A stretch of 64,000 nt of DNA. It comes from Bacillus sp. EB106-08-02-XG196. GTDB taxonomy: Bacteria > Bacillota > Bacilli > Bacillales > Cytobacillaceae. Both the position numbers and the translations under genes were made by a program. Under the pieces are notes generated by a model. That model had not been told where the DNA came from and made no database searches. It was given only the letters and a program-made list of their open reading frames with translations. The stretch's first letter is position 1. Each line of letters starts with the position of its first letter. Below, piece by piece: positions 38,180 to 47,750 of this stretch. The stretch is from contig NZ_JABWSY010000003.1 in the NCBI RefSeq assembly GCF_013396335.1, positions 248,001 to 312,000 on the forward strand, given 5' to 3'.

Positions 38180-39157
38180 ATGGAAGGTGCTGTGAATCAA
38201 AATAATCAACCCTTGCCCATTTTGACTGCAAGGCAGCAAAAAATCAAAAAAAGACAAAAAATCTTAGCGGGATTAAAAACGAATAAAATCTTATATCTCA
38301 TGATTTTCCCTGGAGTACTTTATTTCCTTATATTTAAGTACTTACCGATGGCGGGTCTCATTATTGCTTTTCAAGACTATCAGCCATTCTTAGGGATATT
38401 AGGAAGTCCATGGGTCGGTCTCAAACATTTTATTCGTTTATTTACGGAACCTACTTTCTTTATGTTATTAAAGAATACATTGATCTTGTTTGCTTTAAAT
38501 CTAGTAATCTTTTTTCCATTACCGATCATCGTAGCTCTCATGCTGAATGAAGTGAAGAATAGATATTTTAAAGCAGGAATTCAAACCCTAATTTATATCC
38601 CTCACTTTATGTCTTGGGTAATTATTGTTTCCATCTCATTTATCTTTCTGAATGTGGATGGAGGTATTATTAATGAATTTTTAGCATTAATAGGATTGGA
38701 GAAAATCAGCTTCTTAACTGCACCTGATTGGACAAGGACCGTGTACATCGCACAAATTATCTGGAAAGAATTAGGCTGGTCAACGATCATTTATCTAGCT
38801 GCGATTACCGCAGTAGATACTCAATTATATGAAGCAGCTGAAATGGATGGTGCTGGTCGTCTTCGAAAAACTTGGCATGTGACATTGCCTGCTATTCGTC
38901 CTATTATTATCACACTATTAATCTTGAAAATTGGAAGCACCCTTGATCTAGGTTTTGAGCATATGTATCTTTTACTTAACTCATTAAACCGTAGTGTTGC
39001 GGAAATTTTTGACACCTATATATATACAGCTGGTTTAAAGAATGGTCAGTTAAGTTTCAGTACTGCAGTTGGATTATTTAAAGGTCTTGTTGGATTGGTA
39101 TTAGTTATTCTTGCAAATAAATTAGCGAAGAAATTTGGAGAAGACGGCGTGTATTAG
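38180..39157 (+). CDS. Sugar ABC importer permease, YesP/LplB-like
   Basis: A 325-residue permease with six spans. The EAA loop is YEAAEMDGAGRLRKTWHVTLPAIRPIIITLL. The N-terminal cytoplasmic tail is basic, and the first span begins at ILYLMIFPGVLYFLIFKYLPMAGLIIAFQDY, typical of the LplB group. It is first in the long rightward pectin operon, 21 bases ahead of a DUF624 gene and near the lipoprotein binding subunit. The start is ATG 38180 behind GAGGAGGAAGG. Confidence 0.93.
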   Translation: MEGAVNQNNQPLPILTARQQKIKKRQKILAGLKTNKILYLMIFPGVLYFLIFKYLPMAGLIIAFQDYQPFLGILGSPWVGLKHFIRLFTEPTFFMLLKNTLILFALNLVIFFPLPIIVALMLNEVKNRYFKAGIQTLIYIPHFMSWVIIVSISFIFLNVDGGIINEFLALIGLEKISFLTAPDWTRTVYIAQIIWKELGWSTIIYLAAITAVDTQLYEAAEMDGAGRLRKTWHVTLPAIRPIIITLLILKIGSTLDLGFEHMYLLLNSLNRSVAEIFDTYIYTAGLKNGQLSFSTAVGLFKGLVGLVLVILANKLAKKFGEDGVY

Positions 39158-39178
39158 AGAAAGGTAGGAGGGGATATC

Positions 39179-39865
39179 ATGCTGAAATCAGTGGAAAGGT
39201 TGAATCACGTTTTAACGATCATCCTTAACTTAGCATACGTGAATTTTTTATGGATACTCTTTACCATTTTTGGATTAGGCATATTCGGTATTGGCCCCTC
39301 CACTTATGCCTTGGTTAGTATTTGCAGGCAATGGGTTCGTGGCAGCCATAGCCTGCCGGTATTTAAAACCTTCTGGAAATATTACAAAGAGAGTTTCAAA
39401 GAATCTGTCATTATCAGTTGGATATATCTTATAGGCGGCTTTGTATTAATCGTTGATTTAATGCATGTAGCCAATTGGTATGTTAGGGTCGCATTATTTG
39501 TAATCAGTTTTATCTATTTATTATCACTCGTTTATATCTTTCCAATTATGGCTCATTATAATTGGAAGGGAATTTTCTTTAAAATGAAGATGTCTCTACT
39601 ATTCGGTTTTTCCTGTCTACAATATACACTAGTATTATTTTTAGTTACCGGTGTAATTTATTGGGCAGCAACTACTTTTTTTCCAGGGGTTTTAACCTTT
39701 TTAGGTATTAGTTTCTTATTTTATTTGATTACCTGGACAGCTAATCAAGTGTTTACAAGAATGGAAACGATGGATGCCAAAGAGCTAGAAGATAAAAGTA
39801 TTTACCACAATGCAAAGGAGAATTGGGATGAAAAAACAAAAGGTATCAAAGTTAGCCAGTGTTAG
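39179..39865 (+). CDS. DUF624 membrane protein, YesL/YesV-like
   Basis: A 228-residue protein with four or five membrane spans (for example NFLWILFTIFGLGIFGIGPSTYALVSI near residues 20-46). It belongs to the DUF624 family, whose members accompany pectin importers in Bacillus (YesL, YesV). Their function is not known. It starts at ATG 39179 behind AGGTAGGAGGGG. Its end overlaps the following lipoprotein gene by 38 bases, so the two are translationally coupled. Confidence 0.85.
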   Translation: MLKSVERLNHVLTIILNLAYVNFLWILFTIFGLGIFGIGPSTYALVSICRQWVRGSHSLPVFKTFWKYYKESFKESVIISWIYLIGGFVLIVDLMHVANWYVRVALFVISFIYLLSLVYIFPIMAHYNWKGIFFKMKMSLLFGFSCLQYTLVLFLVTGVIYWAATTFFPGVLTFLGISFLFYLITWTANQVFTRMETMDAKELEDKSIYHNAKENWDEKTKGIKVSQC

Positions 39866-41339
39866 TTTAGCAGGTGCGCTTCTATTAGCGGGGTGCAACA
39901 GTACAGCTTCTACCGACAAAAATTCATCAAAGGCAGACGACAAAAACAGTACAACAGAAATTTCTTGGTTAAACATTCTGCATACGGCTTCTCCGCCGAC
40001 CGATACAGTGTTAGACCAAATCGAGAAAAAAACAAATACAGAAATTAAATTTTCTTGGATCCCTGATGCATCAAAAGAGGAACGTCTCAATACAGCATTA
40101 GCTTCGGATTCGTTAGCAGATATTGTTACTTTAACCATTTTGGAAAATTCCTCTGTCCGTAATGCTTTGAAATCAGGGATGTTCTGGAATGTTGAGGATT
40201 ATTTAGATGAGTTTCCTAACTTAAAAGATATTTCAAAAGACATTCGTGTTTCTGCCTCTATTGAAGGTAAGCTTTATGGCATTCCGTTCCAAAAAGATTT
40301 AGCTCGAAATGGTGTCGTTCTTCGTAAAGATTGGTTAGATAAAGTAGGTTTGGCTGTTCCTAAAACAACAGAAGAATTAATGGAAGTGGCGAAAGCGTTT
40401 ACGGAAAAAGATCCGGATGGTAATGGTAAAAATGATACGACTGGATTTATGGATCGTAGTGATTTAATCTATGGTGCTTTCAAAACATTAGGTTCATACC
40501 ATGGTACACCAAATAATTGGCAGGTGGACAGTAAGGGCAACTTTACAGCTGAGTTTGAAACAGATGGTTATATTGAAACAATGGACTACATGAAAGAGTT
40601 ATATGAAAACGGCTGGATTAACAAAGACTTTGCTGTAACAGCCAAAACAGATCAACAGCAAAACTTTGCTCAAGGTAAGGCAGGTATTTATGTAGGAGCT
40701 CTATTTGATGCCAAAAACCTACAAACAATGGCCGCGGGTATCCAAGATAATATGGAAATTGCCTTAGTCAATGATATGACATCTGATTCGAATTCTGAAC
40801 GAGCCATCTGGTCTGCAGGTAATGGTATTGGCGGGTTACTAGCATTCCCACGTTCAGAGGTTAAGGATGAAGCGGAATTAAAACGGATTTTGAAATTCGT
40901 TAATGATTTATTAGAACCAGAAAACTATACGTTAATGACCTACGGTATTGATGGTACACACTATAAGGTTAATGATGATGGTGCATATGAAATTATTAAC
41001 CAGGATTTATGGCAGCAGGAAGTCCAGCCTTTTGCCTCTTCACGTCCAAAAGAGGCTGGTTATGGTTTAAAAGATCCTAACCCAATTAAATCATTAGCAG
41101 ATGATATGATTGCTGAAAACGCAAAATATGCTGTCTTTAACCCTGCTGTTCCTTTAGAATCACCAACTTTCACTACACAAGGTTCGGAATTACAAAAGAT
41201 TATCACGGATGCTACGTATCAATACATTTTAGGAGAAATCTCTCTCGATGATTATAAGGAAGCAATTAAAAATTGGAATGAACAAGGAGGCAAAACGATA
41301 AAAGAGGAATATAAAGCAGCGTACAAAGCAGCAGAATAA
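39828..41339 (+). CDS. Extracellular solute-binding lipoprotein, LplA/YesO-type
   Basis: A 503-residue binding protein that captures pectic oligosaccharides for the importer. The lipoprotein signal is MKKQKVSKLASVSLAGALLLAGC, with lipobox LLAGC and the lipidated Cys near residue 23. The mature part is a family-1 type sugar-binding fold, with a calcium-like loop DPDGNGKNDTTGF near residues 199-211. I use ATG 39828, seven bases after AAAGGAGA; the upstream ATG 39810 lies before that site. Right after its stop is a long hairpin (41345-41391), probably boosting its transcript over the enzyme genes. Confidence 0.92.
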   Translation: MKKQKVSKLASVSLAGALLLAGCNSTASTDKNSSKADDKNSTTEISWLNILHTASPPTDTVLDQIEKKTNTEIKFSWIPDASKEERLNTALASDSLADIVTLTILENSSVRNALKSGMFWNVEDYLDEFPNLKDISKDIRVSASIEGKLYGIPFQKDLARNGVVLRKDWLDKVGLAVPKTTEELMEVAKAFTEKDPDGNGKNDTTGFMDRSDLIYGAFKTLGSYHGTPNNWQVDSKGNFTAEFETDGYIETMDYMKELYENGWINKDFAVTAKTDQQQNFAQGKAGIYVGALFDAKNLQTMAAGIQDNMEIALVNDMTSDSNSERAIWSAGNGIGGLLAFPRSEVKDEAELKRILKFVNDLLEPENYTLMTYGIDGTHYKVNDDGAYEIINQDLWQQEVQPFASSRPKEAGYGLKDPNPIKSLADDMIAENAKYAVFNPAVPLESPTFTTQGSELQKIITDATYQYILGEISLDDYKEAIKNWNEQGGKTIKEEYKAAYKAAE

Positions 41340-41344
41340 TAACT

Positions 41345-41391
41345 ATGGAGGTTTTTCTATTGAATGTTTGTTCAATAGAAAGAACCTCCAT
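41345..41391 (+). promoter_or_regulatory. Long intercistronic stem-loop after the binding-protein gene
   Basis: A 20-base arm starting ATGGAGGTT and a 21-base arm ending AACCTCCAT pair almost perfectly (one bulged base) around TGTTTG. No T tract follows, so it is more likely an mRNA-stabilising or processing element than a terminator. It starts five bases after the stop codon. Confidence 0.7.
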
Positions 41392-41443
41392 TCTATATGC
41401 TGGCATGTTAAGTAATATAAACCGAGATAGGAGAATGATAGAT

Positions 41444-42559
41444 ATGAATTGGTCCGTTAAAACAGCAAACTCAATTATCGAAAGATTACCTCGAATATAT
41501 GAGGACAAAGGATATAAAGGAAAGTGGTCCTATGATTATGGTGTGGTATTTAAAGGGTTTGAAAGGGTCTGGAAGCAAACGGGAGAACTGAAATATTTTA
41601 ACTATATAAAAGAAAACATGGATTATTTTATCCAAGAAGATGGGTCAATAAAAGGGTATCATCTGGATGAATATAATATCGATCATATTAATAATGGAAA
41701 AATGTTATTTGTCCTTTACAAAGAAACCGGAGAGGAAAAGTATCAAAAGGCTGCTGAATTATTACGCAGTCAGCTCCAAACACACCCTAGAACATCTGAA
41801 GGTGCATTTTGGCACAAACAAATTTATCCTTATCAAATTTGGCTGGACGGTTTATACATGGGTTCACCCTTTTATGCAGAGTATCAAACAACCTTTGCTA
41901 ATCGAGAAGGTTTAGAGGATATCATTCGTCAGTTTAAACTTAGTTATCAGCATTTAATAGACGAACGGACAGGGCTTTTATATCACGCATGGGATGAGAA
42001 AAAAGTTCAGCCATGGGCCAATAAAGAAACCGGGTTATCAGAGAACTTCTGGGGCCGTTCAATGGGCTGGTATTTATTAGCTTTAGTAGATACATTAGAA
42101 ATCCTACCTAAAGATACACCCGATCGAGACTTTCTTGTACAGATACTAGAGAAAACATTAAAGGCACTAGTAAACTACCAGGATGAAGCAAGTGGTGTCT
42201 GGTATCAAGTAACAGATAAGGGACATGTAAAAGGGAATTACTTAGAGGCTTCGTGCAGCAGTATGTTTGTATGTGCAATAGCAAAAGGGATTCGCTTGGG
42301 GGCTCTTGATCGACAAGAATGGGAAGCGCAGTTAAGAAAGTCGCACCAAGGATTATTGGATGAATTTGTCCTGCTAACGAAAGAAGGCTGGGTGAATTTA
42401 AATAAGAATTGTCAGGTTGCTGGACTGGGCGGCGATGATCAACGGGATGGAACCTATACGTATTACATTAGTGAACCGATTATTTGTAATGACCAAAAAG
42501 GAGTAGGTGCGTTTTTACAAGCTTTAGCTGAATTTGAAGAAGTCATGAATGAGGAGTAA
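41444..42559 (+). CDS. GH105 unsaturated rhamnogalacturonyl hydrolase, YesR/YteR-like
   Basis: A 371-residue intracellular glycoside hydrolase of family 105 that removes unsaturated galacturonate from the ends of lyase products. Typical parts are KWSYDYGVVFKGFERVW near the start, IWLDGLYMGSPFYAEY (the catalytic Asp in WLDG, about residue 142) and GRSMGWYLLALVDTLEILP. It has no signal peptide. I use ATG 41444, nine bases after AGGAGA; the frame stays open upstream to 41345, but that stretch is the stem-loop. It ends five bases before the GH28 gene. Confidence 0.92.
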   Translation: MNWSVKTANSIIERLPRIYEDKGYKGKWSYDYGVVFKGFERVWKQTGELKYFNYIKENMDYFIQEDGSIKGYHLDEYNIDHINNGKMLFVLYKETGEEKYQKAAELLRSQLQTHPRTSEGAFWHKQIYPYQIWLDGLYMGSPFYAEYQTTFANREGLEDIIRQFKLSYQHLIDERTGLLYHAWDEKKVQPWANKETGLSENFWGRSMGWYLLALVDTLEILPKDTPDRDFLVQILEKTLKALVNYQDEASGVWYQVTDKGHVKGNYLEASCSSMFVCAIAKGIRLGALDRQEWEAQLRKSHQGLLDEFVLLTKEGWVNLNKNCQVAGLGGDDQRDGTYTYYISEPIICNDQKGVGAFLQALAEFEEVMNEE

Positions 42560-42563
42560 GGAA

Positions 42564-43898
42564 ATGACAATTTACACTATTACCGATTTTGGTGCATTAG
42601 CCGATGGTGGTTTATGTACCAAATATATCCAGAAGGCTATTGATGAAGCCTATATAAATGGTGGCGGCCAAATCGTGATCCCGTCAGGTGTATTTTTATC
42701 AGGTGCTTTATTTTTAAAAGATAATACTGAATTGCATTTGTCTGCAGGGGCTACTTTAAAATTTTCGGATCAACAAAAAGACTATCCAGTGGTAGTTTCT
42801 CGTTGGGAAGGTGTTGAACGAGAGGTATATGCGTCTTGCATATTTGCAGAAGACACAAAAAAAATATCTATTACCGGTTTTGGCATGATTGATGGTAATG
42901 GGATGAATTGGTGGCATATTTTTCGAAATGAACGAGAAGCTCTAGCTTACCCTCGGCCAAAATTGATTAGTTTCGACGGATGTGAGCGGATCACCATACG
43001 AGATGTGACCTTAATCAACTCACCAAGCTGGACACTGAATCCGATCCGTTGTCATGATGTAACCATAGACAATGTTTCTATTATCAACCCAGCCGACTCA
43101 CCTAATACGGATGGAATAGATCCGGAATCGTGTAAAAATGTAAGAATCAGCAATTGCCACATTGATGTAGGAGATGACTGTATCGCGATTAAAGCTGGTA
43201 CGGAAGATACATCTGAAAGGGTATCTTGTGAAAACATTACTATTACCAACTGTACAATGGTTCACGGCCATGGGGCAGTGGTATTTGGCAGTGAAATGAG
43301 TGGTGACATCCGAAATGTGACGATTAGTAACTGTACCTTCCAGGATACCGATAGGGGAATTCGTTTTAAATCACGACGAGGACGCGGAGGGGTCGTTGAG
43401 GATATTCGAATTGACAATATTGTCATGGAACGGGTAATGTGTCCATTTATTTTGAACTTGTACTACTTCTGCGGACCTAAAGGTAAAGATAAATATGTCT
43501 GGGACAAAAACCCATACCCTATAACAAAAGAGACTCCAACCTTTAAACGAATACACTTTTCTAATATTACGGCTCGAAATGTCCATGCATCAGCTGGGTT
43601 TATTTATGGATTAACTGAGCAATACGTGTCCGAAATTACATTTAATAACATTGATATTTCTATGGCAGAAAATGCGATTCCCGGGAAACCAGCCATGATG
43701 GCAGGGATAGAAGATATGAATAATCGAGGTTTTTATGTGGGTTTTGCAAAAGACATCCTGTTTAACCGAGTAACCATTGAGAATCATGAAGGTCCAGCAT
43801 TTCATATTGAATATAGTGAGGATGTAGAGATTAGCCACTGCAAGTCTAAAAATACAAAAGCTGATGAGGTACTTCTTAAGGAAGTAGGGGTAGTGTGA
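42564..43898 (+). CDS. Intracellular GH28 polygalacturonase (exo-acting type)
   Basis: A 444-residue right-handed beta-helix enzyme of family 28 that hydrolyses galacturonan oligomers. The active-site set is complete: NTDGID (181-186), DVGDDCIAIK with D204 and D205 (201-210), VHGHGAVVFGS (233-243) and RGIRFKS (264-270). No signal peptide, so it acts on imported oligomers. It starts at ATG 42564 behind GAGGAGTAAGG and overlaps the next gene by GTGA. Confidence 0.93.
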   Translation: MTIYTITDFGALADGGLCTKYIQKAIDEAYINGGGQIVIPSGVFLSGALFLKDNTELHLSAGATLKFSDQQKDYPVVVSRWEGVEREVYASCIFAEDTKKISITGFGMIDGNGMNWWHIFRNEREALAYPRPKLISFDGCERITIRDVTLINSPSWTLNPIRCHDVTIDNVSIINPADSPNTDGIDPESCKNVRISNCHIDVGDDCIAIKAGTEDTSERVSCENITITNCTMVHGHGAVVFGSEMSGDIRNVTISNCTFQDTDRGIRFKSRRGRGGVVEDIRIDNIVMERVMCPFILNLYYFCGPKGKDKYVWDKNPYPITKETPTFKRIHFSNITARNVHASAGFIYGLTEQYVSEITFNNIDISMAENAIPGKPAMMAGIEDMNNRGFYVGFAKDILFNRVTIENHEGPAFHIEYSEDVEISHCKSKNTKADEVLLKEVGVV

Positions 43899-44794
43899 TT
43901 GGGAAAAGGCGAAAACATCTAATCGATTTGTTAGGAGAACGGCCGAAATCGGAAAAGATATCTGCACAATTAATAAATGTAGAGAAAAGGCAGGGGTTCG
44001 TTTTAGAAAGTTTAATGTTGCATTTAAATGCCATCGAAACTGTCCCTGCCTATTTTGCTAAACCATTAAATGCTGTTGAACCTTTGCCTACCGTTATTTT
44101 TAATCATTCTCATGGCGGCAATTTTGATCAAGGGAAAGAAGAACTTTTAACCAGCAGCTCTTATTTACAAACCCCATCCTTCATTGAAACGATCATTGAA
44201 CTTGGGTTTGCTGTTTGTTGTATTGATATGTGGGGCTTTAATCAACGAAAAGGGAAACAGGAAAGTGAATTGGTAAAGGAAATGCTGTTAGATGGTCAAA
44301 CACTGTGGGGGATGCGGATATTCGATAACATGTCATTGTTGGATTATCTAGAAACTCGATTAGATGTAGATCCTGCCAGAATGGCAACAATTGGAATGTC
44401 TATGGGTGGTTTAATGAGTTGGTGGTTAGCTGCATTAGATGAGCGTATAAAGGTCACAGTGGACATCGCAGCCCAAGTGGATCTCGAGACACTAAAACAG
44501 AAACGTGGTTTAGATCATCATGGATTCTATTATTATGTTCCGGGTTTCCTAAAGCATTTTTCTACAATAGAAGTTCAAGAAATGATTGCCCCAAGACCAC
44601 GCCTCAGTATGATTGGTAAGGATGATCGAATGTGTCCGATTGAAGGAGCAGAATTTTTAAACGAGCGATTGATAAGTACGTATGAAGAACACGGTGTTTC
44701 GTGGAATTGGGAAGGATGCATACTTACAGGTGGACACCAAGAAACAAAGGAAATGAGATTATTATGGAAAACGTTCTTAAAGAACCATCTATGA
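43895..44794 (+). CDS. Alpha/beta-hydrolase, probable carbohydrate esterase
   Basis: A 299-residue serine hydrolase of the dienelactone-hydrolase/acetyl xylan esterase-like type. The nucleophile elbow is GMSMGG (Ser near residue 167) and the C-terminal TGGHQETKEM supplies the His; IGKDDRMCPI is consistent with the acid. It has no signal peptide. Placed between GH28 and CE8 genes, it probably removes acetyl or methyl groups from pectin fragments, but the exact ester is inferred. GTG 43895 overlaps the GH28 stop (GTGA). Its last 31 bases overlap the pectinesterase gene. Confidence 0.8.
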   Translation: MIGKRRKHLIDLLGERPKSEKISAQLINVEKRQGFVLESLMLHLNAIETVPAYFAKPLNAVEPLPTVIFNHSHGGNFDQGKEELLTSSSYLQTPSFIETIIELGFAVCCIDMWGFNQRKGKQESELVKEMLLDGQTLWGMRIFDNMSLLDYLETRLDVDPARMATIGMSMGGLMSWWLAALDERIKVTVDIAAQVDLETLKQKRGLDHHGFYYYVPGFLKHFSTIEVQEMIAPRPRLSMIGKDDRMCPIEGAEFLNERLISTYEEHGVSWNWEGCILTGGHQETKEMRLLWKTFLKNHL

Positions 44795-45726
44795 ATTTTG
44801 TTAAGAGTCTAGTTGTTGGAAGAAATGAAATATGTGATTTTTCTAGTATACAAGAGGCATTGAATAGTTGTCGAAATGAGGATGGTCTTTTAAAAATAAC
44901 CGTCTTAAGCGGAGAGTATTATGAAAATATTACCTTATATCAATCTAACATTTCATTGATAGGTATCGGCTCTGTTAAGGTAATTGGAAATCGATATGCA
45001 TTACAAAAAGATGAACATCTACGAGAAATAGGTACATTTCAGAGTGCAACTCTTTTTATCAATGGTGAAAATATTCGTTTAGAAAATCTTGAGATTATTA
45101 ATAATGCAGGACCAGGAGAAAAGGTAGGTCAGGCGCTTGCCTTATATAGCGAAGGAAACAACGTAACATTTAAAAACTGCTCCTTCAAAGGGTATCAGGA
45201 CACCATTTGTCTGGGGCCGCTGCCAGAATTGCAAAAAAATGGCCAGCCTTTTTCTACTCCTGAAATAAGGACCATCTATGAAGAAAACAAGAATCATTTT
45301 ATTAGTTGTTATATAGAAGGAACAGTCGATTTTATTTTTGGTGGCGGGGAAGCAGCGTTTCAATGCTGTCAAATTAAGTCCTTGAAAAGATCGCTTAACA
45401 AAGAAGGGTACATTACTGCTGCTTCCACTTCTAAAAATAAAAAAGGTTTTTATTTCGATCAATGTTATTTAACAGCAGATGCAGATGTTACAAATGTCTT
45501 TTTAGGAAGGCCGTGGCGCCCTTATGCGAAAACTACTTTTACAAAATGTATTGTAGGTTCTCATATTCATCATGATAGATGGCATGATTGGGGGAACATA
45601 GCAAATAGAAAAACGGTAACTTATAAAGAAAATAATAATCGATATACCTTTCATAATGAGATGAAAACGGTAGATTGGATCGATTTCAAACAAAGTAGAT
45701 TTATAGGAAAGGAATATGGGGAATGA
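44764..45726 (+). CDS. CE8 pectinesterase, intracellular
   Basis: A 320-residue carbohydrate esterase of family 8 that removes methyl esters from galacturonan. The active-site motifs are GYQDTI (about residues 142-147), GTVDFIFGGGEAAF (about 187-200, catalytic Asp) and LGRPWRPYAKTTF (about 247-259, catalytic Arg). Most CE8 enzymes are secreted; this has no signal peptide and should act inside the cell. ATG 44764 overlaps the esterase gene; ATG 44791 is another possible start with a poorer upstream site. Its stop overlaps the next start (ATGA). Confidence 0.9.
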   Translation: MENVLKEPSMNFVKSLVVGRNEICDFSSIQEALNSCRNEDGLLKITVLSGEYYENITLYQSNISLIGIGSVKVIGNRYALQKDEHLREIGTFQSATLFINGENIRLENLEIINNAGPGEKVGQALALYSEGNNVTFKNCSFKGYQDTICLGPLPELQKNGQPFSTPEIRTIYEENKNHFISCYIEGTVDFIFGGGEAAFQCCQIKSLKRSLNKEGYITAASTSKNKKGFYFDQCYLTADADVTNVFLGRPWRPYAKTTFTKCIVGSHIHHDRWHDWGNIANRKTVTYKENNNRYTFHNEMKTVDWIDFKQSRFIGKEYGE

Positions 45727-46184
45727 AGCGAAAATGGGAAGTGATGATTGGATTAGCAGGTGTCATACTTTGTGTCATTTTTTTAGGCGGGTTTTCATTG
45801 ACGATGACTTCGATGGAGGAAGGTACTTACGAGACAACGGTTTTTCCTATCCTGCAGGAGGGTGTCTCTGAAGAATACCTTTCAGAGAGCTTTGATGCAG
45901 TGAAAGTGTTAGCTATATGGTTTGGTATTACACTAATAATTGTATTTATTCTAGTTGCTCTGGCTACTCTATTAATTTGGCGAAATAAATATCCTAAAAG
46001 GGGAGCTGTGCTCTTTATATTTTCCGGCTTAGCCACTTTAATTGGTACCCAATTTATTGCCTTTCCCTTAGCTTTTCTCTTTTTTATTGCCGCAGCCTTA
46101 TGCCTATTTATAAAAATAAAGGAAAAAGAAGGAGTAGGAAATGTATCGAACAAAAATAGTCAATCCGATTTTGCCAGGATTTAA
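45723..46184 (+). CDS. DUF4064-like small membrane protein
   Basis: A 153-residue protein with about four membrane spans (residues 8-27, 62-85, 93-112 and 115-132). It resembles the DUF4064 family, whose function is not known. It starts at ATG 45723 within the CE8 stop and overlaps the following GH43 gene by 44 bases, with the GH43 ribosome binding site inside it. A membrane protein of this kind in the middle of a run of cytoplasmic enzyme genes is unexplained. Confidence 0.75.
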   Translation: MKRKWEVMIGLAGVILCVIFLGGFSLTMTSMEEGTYETTVFPILQEGVSEEYLSESFDAVKVLAIWFGITLIIVFILVALATLLIWRNKYPKRGAVLFIFSGLATLIGTQFIAFPLAFLFFIAAALCLFIKIKEKEGVGNVSNKNSQSDFARI

Positions 46185-47709
46185 TCCAGATCCGTATATT
46201 TTAAAGGTGGAAGATACGTATTATATTGCCGTTTCCTCCTTTGAATGGCTCCCAGGCGTTCGCATTTATCAATCAAAAGATTTGGTGAATTGGAATCACG
46301 AAACCGATATATTAACGAATCAAGTAGATCTGCGTGGTAACCCACAAAACGGAAGTATTTGGGCACCACAAATTAGTTACGCAGACGGTTTATTTTATCT
46401 TGTCTACACCGATGTAAAAAGTACAAAACGGCCATTTAAAGATAGCCATAATTATTTAATTTCAGCACCAAGTATCAATGGACCATGGTCAACACCCGTG
46501 TATTTAAATAGCAGCGGATTTGATCCTTCTTTATTCCATGATAAAGATGGACGCAAGTGGTTGTTAAATGAAATTTGGGATTATCGTATCGAAACAGGCA
46601 ATAAATCAGTAGGCGTTGTTATGCAGGAATATGATTTGGAAAATGAAATATTAACAGGACCCGTCTACAAAATTTTTGATGGTACAGAATTGGCAAAAAC
46701 AGAAGCCCCACATATATACCGACACAATGATTATTACTATTTGATCACCGCGGAAGGTGGAACAGGTTCAGGTCATTCCGTTACGGTTTGTCGTGCAAAA
46801 GAACTTACCGGACCATATGAATTGGATCCACACTATCCCATGTTGACAGCTAGTGATAAACCCGATTCACCATTACAATGTTCGGGTCACGGCAGTATTG
46901 TACAAACTCCATTGGGCAACTGGTATATGGTCTATTTATGTACTCGTCCTTTAATGGGAAAAGCAACGATTTTAGGTCGTGAAACAGCAATTCAAGAAGT
47001 TTATTGGACAGAAGATGGCTGGCTGCGATTAGTGGATGGCGGCAATGGACCATTGGCAGAAACAGAAATTGTTACAGCAGAGCCAGTTGTACAAAGAAAA
47101 GGTACTAATTTCAGAGATGATTTTACTGGTGTTCTTGACAAAGAGTGGAACACGTTACGCATATTAGCGGATGATTCATGGTGCGATTTAACTAGTCGTA
47201 AGGGATATTTACGTGTAGTTTCAGGTGATTCCATCCAATCCTTATTTGAACATCATATCCTGGCTATTCGCCAAAAAGATTTCCGGTTTGATGCCTCTAC
47301 AAAAATAGACTATACCCCAGAAACCTATAATCAAATGGCTGGATTACTATTGTATTTAAATGATAGTAATTACCTCTATGCCTACCTAACTTATGATGAA
47401 GTAAGAGGCCGTGTTATTCGATTGATGCAATGTAGAGATGGAGAATTCACCTTATTTCCAGTCGTTATTCCAACAGAAGAGGGCGAAGTAGAGTTAAAGA
47501 TTGAAGTAGACGGACCTGCTGGAAGATTTTTTTATCGGATGGGTGAGAATACTCTTTGGCACGAAATTGGAGAACCTCAAGATTTATTATTCTTGGCTGG
47601 AGGATTTACCGGTAACTTTGTAGGAGTTGCTGTTCATGATATGGACCGAAAAGCTGGATCGTATGCTGACTTTGATTTCTTTGAATATGGTGGACTAGAT
47701 TCATTGTAA
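46141..47709 (+). CDS. GH43 beta-xylosidase/arabinofuranosidase
   Basis: A 522-residue intracellular family-43 hydrolase of the XynB type. The five-bladed catalytic domain (1-300) shows NPILPGFNPDPYILKVEDTYYI with the catalytic base Asp, FDPSLFHDKDGRKWLLNEIWD and KTEAPHIYRHNDYYYLITAEGG with the acid Glu. A C-terminal beta-sandwich (about 330-515) is usual for the subgroup. It probably trims xylose or arabinose side chains. The start is ATG 46141, behind GGAGTAGGAA inside the DUF4064 gene. The next gene follows after 41 bases without a terminator. Confidence 0.92.
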   Translation: MYRTKIVNPILPGFNPDPYILKVEDTYYIAVSSFEWLPGVRIYQSKDLVNWNHETDILTNQVDLRGNPQNGSIWAPQISYADGLFYLVYTDVKSTKRPFKDSHNYLISAPSINGPWSTPVYLNSSGFDPSLFHDKDGRKWLLNEIWDYRIETGNKSVGVVMQEYDLENEILTGPVYKIFDGTELAKTEAPHIYRHNDYYYLITAEGGTGSGHSVTVCRAKELTGPYELDPHYPMLTASDKPDSPLQCSGHGSIVQTPLGNWYMVYLCTRPLMGKATILGRETAIQEVYWTEDGWLRLVDGGNGPLAETEIVTAEPVVQRKGTNFRDDFTGVLDKEWNTLRILADDSWCDLTSRKGYLRVVSGDSIQSLFEHHILAIRQKDFRFDASTKIDYTPETYNQMAGLLLYLNDSNYLYAYLTYDEVRGRVIRLMQCRDGEFTLFPVVIPTEEGEVELKIEVDGPAGRFFYRMGENTLWHEIGEPQDLLFLAGGFTGNFVGVAVHDMDRKAGSYADFDFFEYGGLDSL

Positions 47710-47750
47710 AAGAATGATAATCCCAAATATAACAAAGGTGGTTAATATAG

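Noticed and set aside
41345-41443. Upstream extension of the GH105 protein
   Set aside because: The bases form the near-perfect stem-loop after the binding-protein gene, and ATG 41444 has its own ribosome site.
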